Part shown: positions 9,404-18,271 of the stretch, one piece after another
Numbering within the stretch: the first letter of the stretch is position 1
Layout: each line of letters starts with the position of its first letter
Source: Planctomycetota bacterium
GTDB taxonomy: Bacteria > Planctomycetota > Phycisphaerae > Sedimentisphaerales > Anaerobacaceae
NCBI GenBank assembly: GCA_025459125.1
Contig: JALORE010000057.1
Span: 1-50,154, forward strand
Reading direction: 5' to 3'
Length of the DNA stretch: 50,154 bases
Program-made: the position numbers and the translations under genes
The notes under the pieces: generated by a model
Database searches by the model: none
Told to the model about the DNA's origin: nothing
What the model saw: only the letters and a program-made list of their open reading frames with translations

Positions 9404-10033
9404 TTATTCCCCGGACGGCAGGGGCACGCGCGCGGAGCGCACGGCCTGCGCCAGGCCGCACAGCACGGGCTGGATCCGGCCCAGTTCCTCGGCGGTCAGG
9501 ATCTCAGGCCGCCGGCGGTAGAGGAGCAGGAAGCCGAGGGAACGGCCCAGATCGGTCAGGGGCAATGTCACGAGCGAGAACCGGTTCAGCACGTCTCCCT
9601 GGCCGTCGAAACCCAGGCCCAGCAGGTCGTCCAGGAAGCAGATCCGATTGGTCTTGCAAAGACGGTCCACCAGCTCGGGATCGAAGCTCCCTTCCGGCCT
9701 GTCGGGTTCGCGGTAGAGCGCTTCGTCGCTCCGCCAGGCATAGAGCTCGCAGCCCTCCGCCTGGCGCAGGAAGAAGGCGACGCCGGCGCCCGGCAGCTCC
9801 TGCCGGAAGACCCGACCCGCCTGCGCCAGGACACGGTTCACGTCCGTGCCGCCCAGCAGGGCCCGGTAGAACTCCGCCGCGAAGCCGATGTCCTGCAACC
9901 GGTGGAGGAAGGACCGCTGGGCCCCGATGAGGTCGTTGCAGAGAATATCGATCTGGCGCGCCTGCTGCTTGCGCTGGCGGTTCAGCCTCTTCACCAGCAG
10001 GCGGACGCGTTGGTATCGTTCGGTCTGGCTCAT
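9404..10033 (-). CDS. Coiled-coil plus GAF-like domain protein
   Basis: 209 residues. Residues about 8-45 are a basic, Gln/Arg-rich helix likely to form a coiled coil. Residues about 50-200 have the alternating pattern of a GAF-type sensor domain (GVAFFLR, FSLVTLPLTDLGRSLGFLLLYR). There are no kinase, phosphatase, HTH or cyclase motifs, so it may act through protein contacts. The start at ATG 10033 is chosen because GGAG lies 5 nt upstream; an upstream in-frame ATG at 10093 lacks such a site. The protein is cytoplasmic, with no signal peptide. The domain call rests on sequence pattern only. Confidence 0.7.
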   Translation of the reverse strand: MSQTERYQRVRLLVKRLNRQRKQQARQIDILCNDLIGAQRSFLHRLQDIGFAAEFYRALLGGTDVNRVLAQAGRVFRQELPGAGVAFFLRQAEGCELYAWRSDEALYREPDRPEGSFDPELVDRLCKTNRICFLDDLLGLGFDGQGDVLNRFSLVTLPLTDLGRSLGFLLLYRRRPEILTAEELGRIQPVLCGLAQAVRSARVPLPSGE

Positions 10034-10332
10034 AGATCTCCAAGGTCGTAAGGAAGAGTCACCCTGGCCTAAATTCGGCCCGCGACGGAACATGCTTTAG
10101 CTGCGGCGCTGCCGGTCGACGCCGGTTGGCCGGCCGCCCCATAAACAGTCCCGTATCACCCGTGGAGCCCTCTGACCAGAGACGAGAGACGCGAAAGAAG
10201 CGTGGGAAAAGGGAGTCGTGCGCCACATTGTCGGGTATTCTCGGACGCGCCCTCACCCGACATGTGACAGGCTGAATGCGCCGAAGATCCCCAGAAGGCG
10301 CGCGGGGACGGTCGGCGGCAGGACCGTTGGGG

Positions 10333-11310
10333 TCAGGGCGCGACCCGCCGATCCTCACCCCTGTCATCACCCGGGTTGGGATCGGCGGCGGCGATCTGGA
10401 ATTCCTTGAGGTTCCCCGCCTTGGGGAAGGTGAAGGCCGGCTCCTGCCTGAGCAGGGCATAGCCGAACTGGAGCATGGCGTCGTTGCCGCGCGGATCCAC
10501 ACTCACCGGCTTGAGGAACAGGTTGGTGAGCGCCCCCTTGACCTGCCCGAAGAAACCGCCCGCCTTCTTGCGGCCGATCGAGGCCACGGTGATATCCATC
10601 CGCGGCGGTTTCTCGCTGCGTTTGAAGGTCAGCGTATTGACCCGCGCCACGAGCTCATCGCAGCGGTTCTCATACCGGTACCGCCCGTCGTCGCACTTGA
10701 CGTCATAGAGACCGATCGTTACCGGGCTTCGACGGCCCCTTTCGTTGAACCGCAGATCCACCTCCCGCACGGTCTCGACGCCGTCGTCCACGCTGCCGCG
10801 AATTCGGAGGCTGCCGAATCCGGTGCCCTCGAAATGGATGTACTCCAGCACGTTCGCGAGTGTGTCGCCCTTCGTCAGCGCGGCGGCGCGGGTGGCGATC
10901 ATGCCCGTCGGGTCGAAGAGATACCGGGTGAAGCCGTCGCCCAGCATTTCGAATTCGCACGTCACACAGAAGGACTTGGACGTGACCCTTCTGTCGTAAG
11001 ACACGACGGCCACCCGCTGGTCATTCCGAACGCCGGTCTCCCGGCCCACCGCCACCGGGGAAATCAAGGGCACGAAGTACATGAACGAGCTCATCCGGCT
11101 CGTCTCCAGTGTTTTCGGGCCGTAGCTGAGCCGGACCGTCGGGCCATTGCAGGCGGCCACATCGGCATCACCGTCTGTCAGGGAGGGCGGGACGGCCGGC
11201 GGGACGGCCGCGGTTTTCCCGGACTCTTCCATTTCTGCCGCGCCCTGACCCAGGACCGTCGCCGGACCGATCAGGGCAACCATCAGGGTGACCATGATTG
11301 TAGCTTTCAT
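10333..11310 (-). CDS. Exported hypothetical protein
   Basis: 325 residues starting with a clear signal peptide (MKATIMVTLMVALIGPATVLGQG; cleavage near residue 21-23). After that comes a Pro/Ala-rich spacer and then a beta-rich domain of about 250 residues with four Cys (VAACNG, SFCVTCEF and others), and a charged tail. I do not recognise the family. The upstream spacing has a weak AAGCAAG site. The next gene upstream is more than 1.4 kb away, so it is probably transcribed alone. Confidence 0.75.
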   Translation of the reverse strand: MKATIMVTLMVALIGPATVLGQGAAEMEESGKTAAVPPAVPPSLTDGDADVAACNGPTVRLSYGPKTLETSRMSSFMYFVPLISPVAVGRETGVRNDQRVAVVSYDRRVTSKSFCVTCEFEMLGDGFTRYLFDPTGMIATRAAALTKGDTLANVLEYIHFEGTGFGSLRIRGSVDDGVETVREVDLRFNERGRRSPVTIGLYDVKCDDGRYRYENRCDELVARVNTLTFKRSEKPPRMDITVASIGRKKAGGFFGQVKGALTNLFLKPVSVDPRGNDAMLQFGYALLRQEPAFTFPKAGNLKEFQIAAADPNPGDDRGEDRRVAP

Positions 11311-12033
11311 CTTGCTTCTGCCATATCCTCGAAAGATCTGCGGACGTGGTCTGACGTTGAGACAGGGTCTCGACGCCCCGTACCCCTATATCGGGCACGA
11401 AGAGCCCCCCGGAACAGGATGTGTCGCAAAATTTGTGCAGGGACGGCACGAGGGAAAGCGGACTCCGGCAGAAGTGCAAAGGAGAAATCGAGCAAGCAGT
11501 GAGGCCCAGAATCCAGCCCGTGCCTCACCGCCTGCCTGCTGCGGAGACGTGGCCTTACCAGCCACGACCCCGCTCTCGGGTCTGCCCGCAACCAATCCCG
11601 CCCAACGATGTCACTGTACCAAATCCGGGGCGCCGCAAATAGTTGTGCAAACTACGTATTTTTCAAGAAATCCGTACAAAACTGCGCGCGGGGAGTTGAC
11701 CCGGGGACCCGGTTCCTACGGCACGGGGACGGCCCTCCTGCTCCCGTACTCCCGGCCGCCTTCGAGGGTGAGAGGGCCGCGGTGGAGCCGGATCAGCCGG
11801 CGGGCGCAGGCTGTCGCTAAACTGTGCAGCATCAAGCGCTTGCGCACCGGCACAGCCGGCTGACGGTCCCCACATTCGACGTCGAATCCCGCTCGGACTC
11901 TCGCCTGGAGCAGGACCTCGCGGATCCCGGATGCAGGACCGTTCCCGCACCTCCGGCAGAGCAAGTGCAGTGATTCCTTCGAAGGGCTGCGTTTGTCGCT
12001 TTCGGAGTACCGATGGGGAGGCGACAAGGCCGG

Positions 12034-12063
12034 GTTTGCAGTGTGCTCGTAAGAGCATAAGAG
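12034..12063 (+). repeat. Half copy of the GTTTGTAGTG repeat
   Basis: Thirty nucleotides from GTTTGCAGTG onward match positions 39433-39462 with two differences, including CGTAAGAGCATAAGAG. The right arm present at 39480 is missing here. Confidence 0.8.
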
Positions 12064-12095
12064 CCTCTGACCCAATGGGCATTCAACTCCCTCAT

Positions 12096-12121
12096 GTCAC
12101 CCCCGCGCCGGCGGGGGTCCA
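12096..12121. repeat. GTCACCCCCGCGC-type repeat
   Basis: The segment has a CCCCCGC/GCGGGGG core. It matches, in opposite orientation, the right half of the element at 42111-42180. Confidence 0.7.
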
Positions 12122-12741
12122 CAAAGGGCACAGCGTTTCCGGACGGGGGACCCCAAACGCGACGGGGCGCCAAGCCACGCAGGCCGGGTCAAAAAAATGG
12201 ATTAATAAGGTCTACTAAATGGTTAAAGAGCGGCAGGCCGGAGAGCCTCCGGGATGGGGTCGGAAGTGTCATAGTCCATGAACCAGCCTGAAACAAAGAA
12301 GACACGGGAAAGGATAGGGGGCGGATTCTGTGGTGACCCCGGAGTCCGTGCCGTCTTCCTTGATCTCTGAGCGAGGCAGTCCCGCGCGACGAGACGGACG
12401 GTCGGGCGAAGGAGTCTCATGCCCTGCCGATTCCCAAGCAGCAGCCACGTGCCGTCGAATACGGGTCCAACTTCAGAGGTCCGAGAACCGCCCTACCGCA
12501 CCGCGCCTGGCCGCCCTGGATCCGGCAGGCATCCCCGAGATGACGTATCGGGTGACCAAATCCCCGGCGTTTGTCCTGGGGGGCGGGGGGGCTGCGAGCT
12601 GAAGATACGGCGAGCGTTGGATACGCGCGGGCAGACGGGTCCCCTGCAACATGCTCTCCTGGTCGCGCGCCGCCAACCGCACGCGGTGATCGTCATGCTG
12701 GACTGCGGCGCCGACCGGGAGCACTTCCTGCGCCAGCTCCG

Positions 12742-15700
12742 TTACTCCGCGGCTTTGGGAGCCAAGGCCATGGAAGTCTTCATGAGATAACTGCAGGTGC
12801 AGCGATCCGTGGCGTCCGGCATCAGCACGAGTCCCTCGGCCACGATCGCGTTGATCCAGCACCCCGGGCGCACGGGTCCGTAGTTCTGCACGGCCGAGCC
12901 GCGCAACAGATCCGTGTATCCCAAGGTCCCAGACCGATACAACAGCAGATGGGTGGACCCCGTCATGGTGCCGCAGCCACCCGGCTGACGATCCTTGAGT
13001 GCAAACTCCACCCGGCGCGTGCCGGTGCGCAGATCGAAGGCGTGCGGCTGCGCATAAATTGTCGCGTCGTTGATGATCGGGCGGGAGATGTAACGCGCGG
13101 CGGTGTCCCAGAGGCGGTGGCCGTCCGAGGCGCGGAACCCGGTGAGCCGGTCGCCTTTCTCGGAGGGAAGCTGATACGAACGCTGCGAATATTGATAACT
13201 CATGAGCAGAACATCGTGCTTCGAGCTGACCGCGAGGGTCGTGCCGTAGATGTCCTGGTCTTGTTCCCACAGAATGCCGCCGGTGCGGGCGTCGAGGCAC
13301 AGCAGATGCGCATCCTTGGGCTCCTGGGCCCGCGGCAGGGCCGCGTGTTTGTCCCTTTGCTCATCGGGAAGGTCAACGATTTCCTTGGATTTGTCGATCA
13401 AATAGACCCGGCCGTCACCGAGCGCGATGGCGTTGTGGCGGATCGACCGGCGGGCCTCATAGATCCACCGGGCTTTGCCCGTCTCGCTGTCCAAAGCAAA
13501 CAGAGTCCGTGACTGGGTCAGCAGATCCTCCATCTTCGACACATTGCGGAAAGGCTGCCGCACCACATAGGTCCGGTCCGCGCTGGTGCCGTAGAGAATA
13601 CCGCCACTCCAGGCCACGAAGCCCCACACGCCGTTGGTGTCGGGAACCGTGTACTCGCGCACGAGGGCACCGGTTTTCAGGTGGAGGCGCAGACATCGGC
13701 CGCCCTGCCGGACAAACACACTGTCATCCCCCAGGCACATGTTGCTTCCCGTGCCCGCCGTTCCCAGGAGATGTTCCTGATCGTAGGCCGCGAGTACGTT
13801 CTCCAGGGGGTAAAACCAAAGCCGCCGGCCGGTAAAGGCATCCACGCCGAGCAGGCCGTCCAGCGCTTCGACAATCATGATGCCGTGGCGGCACAACGGC
13901 GCCGGACCACGGCCATGCCGGCTCGGCATCCCCACACCGAAGTCGGTGAACCAGCGCATCTCCAGGGGACTGCACGCCGCGTCATCCGCCGAACACAAGG
14001 TATTGGCTGCATCGGCATACTGATGGGTCCATTCGCCCGCGCCGGCCGGGATGCGACCCACGGTCCGCGTCAGATGGCCCGGTCGACCCAGCAGGGCGAC
14101 GCCGCCGTAGGGGTGGAGCAGGCGACCGACCTCTTCTGCCGCCGTCACCCGTGAGCCCCTGGTCACCGACCGTCCCGAAACCACGAGGCCGGCGAATTGG
14201 GGCGGCAAACCGGTTGCGGCAGGGTCCCGTTCCAGAACCGTCACACGGGTGCCGTACCAGCCGGCGCGGCTGAGCGTCGCGCGGGCCACCGCCACCTGAT
14301 GCGGGTCCTTATCGACGGCAATGATGTGCAGTTGACTGGCCTGGGCCAGGGCGAGGGCCAAGCTGCCATCGCCGCACGCCAGATCCACACAATAGCCCTC
14401 GGTGAAGCCCGCCGTCCTGAGAATTTCCCGGGCCATCTCCCGATAGGATTTCGGGAGCCGAGGCGTCACCGCCCGGGGCTGGATCGGGGAAATCGCGGCT
14501 CCGGGCCGAGACGGCTCCGCGCCCACAAAGCAGTAGATCGTGCCCTGGTCCGTGGCGACGTATAGGGCCCGGTCGGCGACGGCCAGCCCGAGGGCCGCGC
14601 CGTCGAGTTCCGCGGACGTCACGATGGTCTTCGAGTCCATGTCTACGGTGACGATCTTGTGGTTGAGTGTACCGGCGACGACCGTGCGTCCCGCGACGAC
14701 CAGAGCCGGGTCCGGGACCTGGAGGGCACGCGGCCAATCGGATGACTCATTCGAGGCGGTCGCACGCACCACCGAGGAGCCCACGGGATCCGGACAGGAG
14801 ACCCGCCACGCCACATCGTCGAGAGAGAGCCGGCGTACAGGCTCCCCGTTCTTTGCCTTCGTTTCCCTCCACAGCGACGACTTCTCGATCGCCCTGATCT
14901 CGTGGCCTTGTGCCAATACGATCAGGTCCGGCAGCACGGCGGCCGAAGACACCGGCAACCCGCGTGCCAGAAACCGCCCATCCGAGGCCTGGAAGATGTC
15001 GTCTTCCACCCCATACACCTCGTCGTCGAGAAACGTCACAAAGGGGCCCCCTCCTTTGCGCTTGCCCCAGCCGGGACCCAGCTCCATCAGGTGGAAATAG
15101 CGGAACTGCCCGGAGGCGCCGTCGAAGACCGCCGGGGCGGCGCGCCCGGTGGGGACCGCCAGCGCAGGGCCCGCCAGGGCCAGATACCCCTGGATCGAGA
15201 CGCCGCTGCGGGCGCGGTTGCCCGCGTGGGGCTGTTCGAGTACCAGGTCACCGGAGGAATCGTTGACCCACAGGGTCTTGCCGGTGGCGGCCTCAAGGGC
15301 ATAAAGATAGATACCCTCCGCAGGCCAGATCCCCGCGCCAAAATAGACGATGCCATCCTTGACCACGGGTCCGCCCCGCGCCGGCCAGCGCGAGATCAGA
15401 CGATCGTTACCGAGAACCATCCGGTGGTTCGGTCCACCCCGTCTTTTCCAAAGCAGCTTTCCCGTGCGAGCCCCCAGGCAGTACAGATACCCGTCATCGC
15501 TGCCGACAAAGAGCCGGTCCTGCCAGACGGCCGGGGCGAAGCGCACGGGACCGTCGGTGAAATAGGTCCATTTCTCGCGGCCGGTCCGGGCGTCCAGCGC
15601 ATAGACCCGGCCGTCGGAGGAACTCCCAAAGAAGACCAGCCCCCCGGCAACCACCGGCTGAAAGGCCAAATCAAACGGCATGCGCGTGTCACGGCCGGAC

Positions 15701-15912
15701 CAGGCGGGCTGCGGGAGACCGTGGGCCTTCCGGACCCAGGCCGGCTGCAACTCGGCCGGCAAAGGGTCGCTCGTGTAGCCGCTGCGGGCCGCATCGGCCC
15801 GGTACATCGGCCAATCCCCAGCGCGAAGATCCTGGGTGGCCCACACGGCGCAGACCAGCAGGAGCCCTGCACCGACGGTCGTTCGGTAATGTGTTCTCAG
15901 TAATGGTTCCAT
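12742..15912 (-). CDS. Exported PQQ-type beta-propeller protein with internal methyltransferase-like domain
   Basis: 1056 residues from ATG 15912, chosen because it gives a complete signal peptide ending LRA-G near residue 31; an upstream in-frame start at 15975 would bury it. Residues about 35-475 and 620-1040 are PQQ-binding-like propeller blades (repeated G.VYALDARTG..KW, L.CLDARTG patterns). Between them, at about 480-610, lies a class I SAM methyltransferase fold with motif I VDLACGDGSLALALA (around 508) and motif II IIAVDKDP. Known PQQ-propeller proteins are periplasmic or surface proteins, whereas SAM is cytoplasmic, so the domain may be structural or use another ligand. Transcribed alone. 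The arrangement looks genuine because the frame is uninterrupted across all three parts. Confidence 0.85.
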   Translation of the reverse strand: MEPLLRTHYRTTVGAGLLLVCAVWATQDLRAGDWPMYRADAARSGYTSDPLPAELQPAWVRKAHGLPQPAWSGRDTRMPFDLAFQPVVAGGLVFFGSSSDGRVYALDARTGREKWTYFTDGPVRFAPAVWQDRLFVGSDDGYLYCLGARTGKLLWKRRGGPNHRMVLGNDRLISRWPARGGPVVKDGIVYFGAGIWPAEGIYLYALEAATGKTLWVNDSSGDLVLEQPHAGNRARSGVSIQGYLALAGPALAVPTGRAAPAVFDGASGQFRYFHLMELGPGWGKRKGGGPFVTFLDDEVYGVEDDIFQASDGRFLARGLPVSSAAVLPDLIVLAQGHEIRAIEKSSLWRETKAKNGEPVRRLSLDDVAWRVSCPDPVGSSVVRATASNESSDWPRALQVPDPALVVAGRTVVAGTLNHKIVTVDMDSKTIVTSAELDGAALGLAVADRALYVATDQGTIYCFVGAEPSRPGAAISPIQPRAVTPRLPKSYREMAREILRTAGFTEGYCVDLACGDGSLALALAQASQLHIIAVDKDPHQVAVARATLSRAGWYGTRVTVLERDPAATGLPPQFAGLVVSGRSVTRGSRVTAAEEVGRLLHPYGGVALLGRPGHLTRTVGRIPAGAGEWTHQYADAANTLCSADDAACSPLEMRWFTDFGVGMPSRHGRGPAPLCRHGIMIVEALDGLLGVDAFTGRRLWFYPLENVLAAYDQEHLLGTAGTGSNMCLGDDSVFVRQGGRCLRLHLKTGALVREYTVPDTNGVWGFVAWSGGILYGTSADRTYVVRQPFRNVSKMEDLLTQSRTLFALDSETGKARWIYEARRSIRHNAIALGDGRVYLIDKSKEIVDLPDEQRDKHAALPRAQEPKDAHLLCLDARTGGILWEQDQDIYGTTLAVSSKHDVLLMSYQYSQRSYQLPSEKGDRLTGFRASDGHRLWDTAARYISRPIINDATIYAQPHAFDLRTGTRRVEFALKDRQPGGCGTMTGSTHLLLYRSGTLGYTDLLRGSAVQNYGPVRPGCWINAIVAEGLVLMPDATDRCTCSYLMKTSMALAPKAAE

Positions 15913-16071
15913 AGTGCCATAATCATGCGACCTCTTGGGGCGGTCTGCAAGCATTCCCTCGGGTGCAGGGTGCAAATACTACCGCTTTCAAGGTGAGACC
16001 CGGGGGCGAAACGTCACGCGCGGGGTCACACCCGCCCCCCGGGCAAAGAAGGTCACGGGGGAAGCATTGGC

Positions 16072-16100
16072 TTGACAACAGGGCATCCCCTCGGCTCAAT
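16072..16100 (+). promoter_or_regulatory. Candidate sigma-70 promoter for the PEP-CTERM gene
   Basis: TTGACA (16072-16077), 17-nt spacer, CTCAAT (16095-16100), 46 nt before the start at 16147. The -35 is perfect, the -10 is weak. Confidence 0.35.
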
Positions 16101-16146
16101 ATTGGGTGAAGGTGCTGTCCGACAACGTCTTTCAGGAGGTGGAATC

Positions 16147-16878
16147 ATGAGATACGCAACCGCTTTTTTGTTCACCGGTGTCAGTCTGCTGGTATGGGCC
16201 GAGAGCGCGGGGGCAGATATGACTCTTCCGCATCTCGACTCCGGTTCCTACCAGCAATCGGGCGTCAGCGACACGCAGAACCAGAACTATCTCACCGGCT
16301 ATATCGGAGGTAGCTACCCCAAAATGCATCGCAATTACTTCGTCTTTGACTTGGGGGCCGTCGGCGACGAGATCGTCACCGGGGCGACCCTGCGCTTGTA
16401 TAACCCCAAGGAGGATTTCGCGGGGTCCCCTCGGCAGTGGGGAAATGGCTACCAGAGTCCGGATGGCACGGAGACGATCACCTTCTATGACGTTGTCAGC
16501 GATGTCTCCCTCCTGATGGGCGGCTCGTCCGGAAGCGCCGGGTTGGGCCGATACGTGGACTTAGGGACGGGCACGATCTTTGGGAGCAAGACCGTCTCCG
16601 CCGCCGCCAACGGGACGATCGTCGAGATCGCTTTGAACGCGGCGGCAGTAGACAGTCTGAATGAATCCCGCGGCGATCTCTGGGCGATCGGTGGCGCCTT
16701 GACCACTCTCCGCAGTCCCCCTGTACTGAGCGAACACGTGTTCGGCTTCACGGGCGACTCTTGGATGACGCGGGAACTGGCCCTGACGACCGTACCGGTT
16801 CCGTTGCCCGGTGCGGTGTTGCTGGGCGCCATGGGCATCAGCTTCGCCGGTTGGCTGTGCCGTCGGCGGAACGCGTGA
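16147..16878 (+). CDS. PEP-CTERM/VPLP-type surface protein
   Basis: 243 residues from ATG 16147, with AGGAGGTGG directly upstream (spacing 5). It has an N-terminal signal peptide (cleavage near AGAD, residue 24), a beta-rich middle of about 190 residues, and a C-terminal sorting signal: VPVPLPG, a hydrophobic helix, then an Arg cluster (CRRRNA). That tripartite end is the substrate signature of exosortase-type sorting, so the protein is probably processed and displayed in the envelope or matrix. The exosortase is not in this window. The middle part resembles DNRLRE-like or discoidin-type stalk proteins only loosely. The start further left at 16072 lacks a ribosome site. Confidence 0.85.
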   Translation: MRYATAFLFTGVSLLVWAESAGADMTLPHLDSGSYQQSGVSDTQNQNYLTGYIGGSYPKMHRNYFVFDLGAVGDEIVTGATLRLYNPKEDFAGSPRQWGNGYQSPDGTETITFYDVVSDVSLLMGGSSGSAGLGRYVDLGTGTIFGSKTVSAAANGTIVEIALNAAAVDSLNESRGDLWAIGGALTTLRSPPVLSEHVFGFTGDSWMTRELALTTVPVPLPGAVLLGAMGISFAGWLCRRRNA

Positions 16879-16933
16879 TCTCCCCAGTCGAGGGCGGTCG
16901 GGGGCGTCCGGCGGATTCTCGCGCCGGGGACAG

Positions 16934-17561
16934 TCACCTATTTCCGTTGCGCTTTCTGGCTTCCTTGTCTGTTCCCTTCTGTTTCGGGCGGCCCACCGGC
17001 AGGGGGCGGACCCGGCGGCCGAGTGCAGCCTCCAACTTCGCCAGGAAGCGATCGCTGCCCAGCGGCCGGCCCGTGTGCGTTCGCCGTCGGAGCCGAGCCA
17101 ACTCCTCCGGCGTCAACCCTGCCGCCAGTTCCCGGCGCCACGCCGCGGCCGAAATGCGTATGTGCCGCGGCACTGGACCAGACGTACTCCCAGGCCCGCC
17201 GGCAGAGCTTCGCCCGCATCGGGTTCAATTCCACGTACTTGATCGCCGTCCACACGTGCCGCCCCTCCAACGCGCAGGAGTAGAACCGTCCTTGCCACAG
17301 ATGGCCGCTACGCCCATGAAAACGGTTGAGGTACTGTGTGTAGCGAAAGTGGGTCCGACCGACAGCCTTGGCCAAGGCGTCCTCGGCCTGCGGAATCGCC
17401 ACCAGGTGAACGTGGTTGGTCATCAGGCTGTAGGCCAGAACCTCCAGCCCATACCGGCCCGCCTGCTCCTGCAGCAGTTGCAGGTACACCCGCCGGTCGT
17501 CGTCCACGAAGAACACGTCCTGGCGGTTGTTCCCGCGTTGCGTGATGTGATGGGCAGGCAC
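16934..17561 (-). pseudogene. Frameshifted REP-associated tyrosine transposase (RAYT, Y1_Tnp)
   Basis: The frame starting at GTG 17561 gives the RAYT core: HHITQRGNNRQDVFF near the start, the His-hydrophobe-His motif in SLMTNHVHLVAIP (the HUH-type metal site), the FRYTQYLN segment with the candidate catalytic Tyr, and HLWQGRFYS...YVELNPMRA. It goes out of register near 17130-17170. The usual C-terminal part (RTHTGRPLGSDRFLAKLE..LGRRVRPLPVGRPK) continues in the next frame, ending at 16934. The N-terminus is shorter than usual, and a hairpin repeat lies at its 5' edge. Family knowledge: RAYTs move or maintain REP palindromes. This copy is probably inactive unless the shift is a sequencing error. 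Confidence 0.85.
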
Positions 17562-17564
17562 CGC

Positions 17565-17580
17565 ATGGGCTGAAGCCCAT
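17565..17580. repeat. REP-like hairpin at the 5' edge of the RAYT gene
   Basis: ATGGGCTGAAGCCCAT is a near-perfect palindrome (stem ATGGGCT, central GA), 4 nt upstream of the RAYT reading frame start. RAYT genes are typically flanked by the REP they act on, so this is the best candidate for the cognate element. Confidence 0.6.
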
Positions 17581-18271
17581 CCTACATGCTTGGAATCTGC
17601 GGAAATCGGCGAAATCTGCGGCTGGAAATACGGCAGCCGGTAGCCCTTGGATTGATGATTGATGATTTACGATTGATGATTTGGGTCGAAGCCTGCGCCT
17701 ACGGCCTATGGCCTCCGGCTTGACATCCGTTCTCCGTTGAGATTGCCGCGCCGCGGTGCGGCGGCTTCTGACTTTGCACTTTCCACTTGAAACTTCACCC
17801 TCGGCCGCAGGAGCTTCCTCGCGGCCCTGCGGCCGGGCGTTGATATTGTCCCGTTTGTCACAATAAAATCATTGGGGAAGAGTTTCAAGTTTGAAGTTGG
17901 AAGTGTCACGTCGGAGAAGGTGGCGGTTGGGATACTGTTGCCGGGGCGGGCGAAGATCGTCAAGATGGCCAAAGCGTTGAAGATCGTCATATACAAAAGG
18001 TTGACGATCTTGACGATCTTCGCGTTTTTGAGCCAAAAATGAGGGTGCCGGCAGGAGCCGTTTGGCGATCTTCAGTTTTTGGGCCAAAAACGAGGAACCG
18101 GTTGGCGATCTTCAGTTTTTGAGCCAAAAACGAGGGTGCGGACGCCCATGCCGTGGCGATCGATGAAGATGGCGGTGTCTTCTGTCATTGGCGCCAGGCG
18201 GGAATCCAACAGCGCCTCGCCTTGGTGGCCCCCCGCCCAGATCGGGTCGATGGGAGGCTCTGGGCGGGAGC
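17581..18271. other. Intergenic region of simple-sequence and tandem repeats
   Basis: ATTGATGATT-type repeats occur near 17645-17690 and degenerate CTTGAAACTT-type sequence near 17780-17910. CGAAGATCGTCAAGAT (17951-17966) and its exact complement (18007-18022) form a 16-bp inverted repeat with a 40-nt loop. Two tandem 40-bp units (18062-18101, 18102-18141) start TTGGCGATCTTCAGTTTTT, with a third degenerate unit before them. I see no convincing gene. Confidence 0.7.
18062..18141. repeat. Tandem 40-bp direct repeat, two full units
   Basis: Both units begin TTGGCGATCTTCAGTTTTT and contain GCCAAAAACGAGG. They differ at a few positions (GGG/GAG, AACC/GTGC). A degenerate third unit (GATCTTCGCGTTTTTGAGCC) lies upstream near 18014-18060. 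Confidence 0.85.

Larger units (their letters stand above)
11311..12741. other. 1.4-kb stretch without a convincing gene
   Basis: Several frames are open here but none has a good start site, a signal peptide, or a recognisable domain, and they overlap on both strands. The stretch holds a half copy of the GTTTGTAGTG repeat (12034-12063), a GTCACCCCCGCGC repeat (12096-12121), part of a CCCAAACGCG repeat (12147-12162), and an AT-rich pocket near 12193-12230. A minus-strand frame at 11716-12075 has a protein-like C-terminal half but no support. It is most easily read as gene decay filled with repeats. Confidence 0.5.

Noticed and set aside
11716-12075. Minus-strand frame with a protein-like second half
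   Set aside because: No ribosome site, start lies in a repeat, and no family was recognised; kept only as a remark in the noncoding stretch.
15880-15912. Similarity of the PQQ protein start (LLRTHYRT) to the reverse translation of the GTTTGTAGTG repeat
   Set aside because: Too short, and the nucleotides do not match the repeat beyond a few positions.
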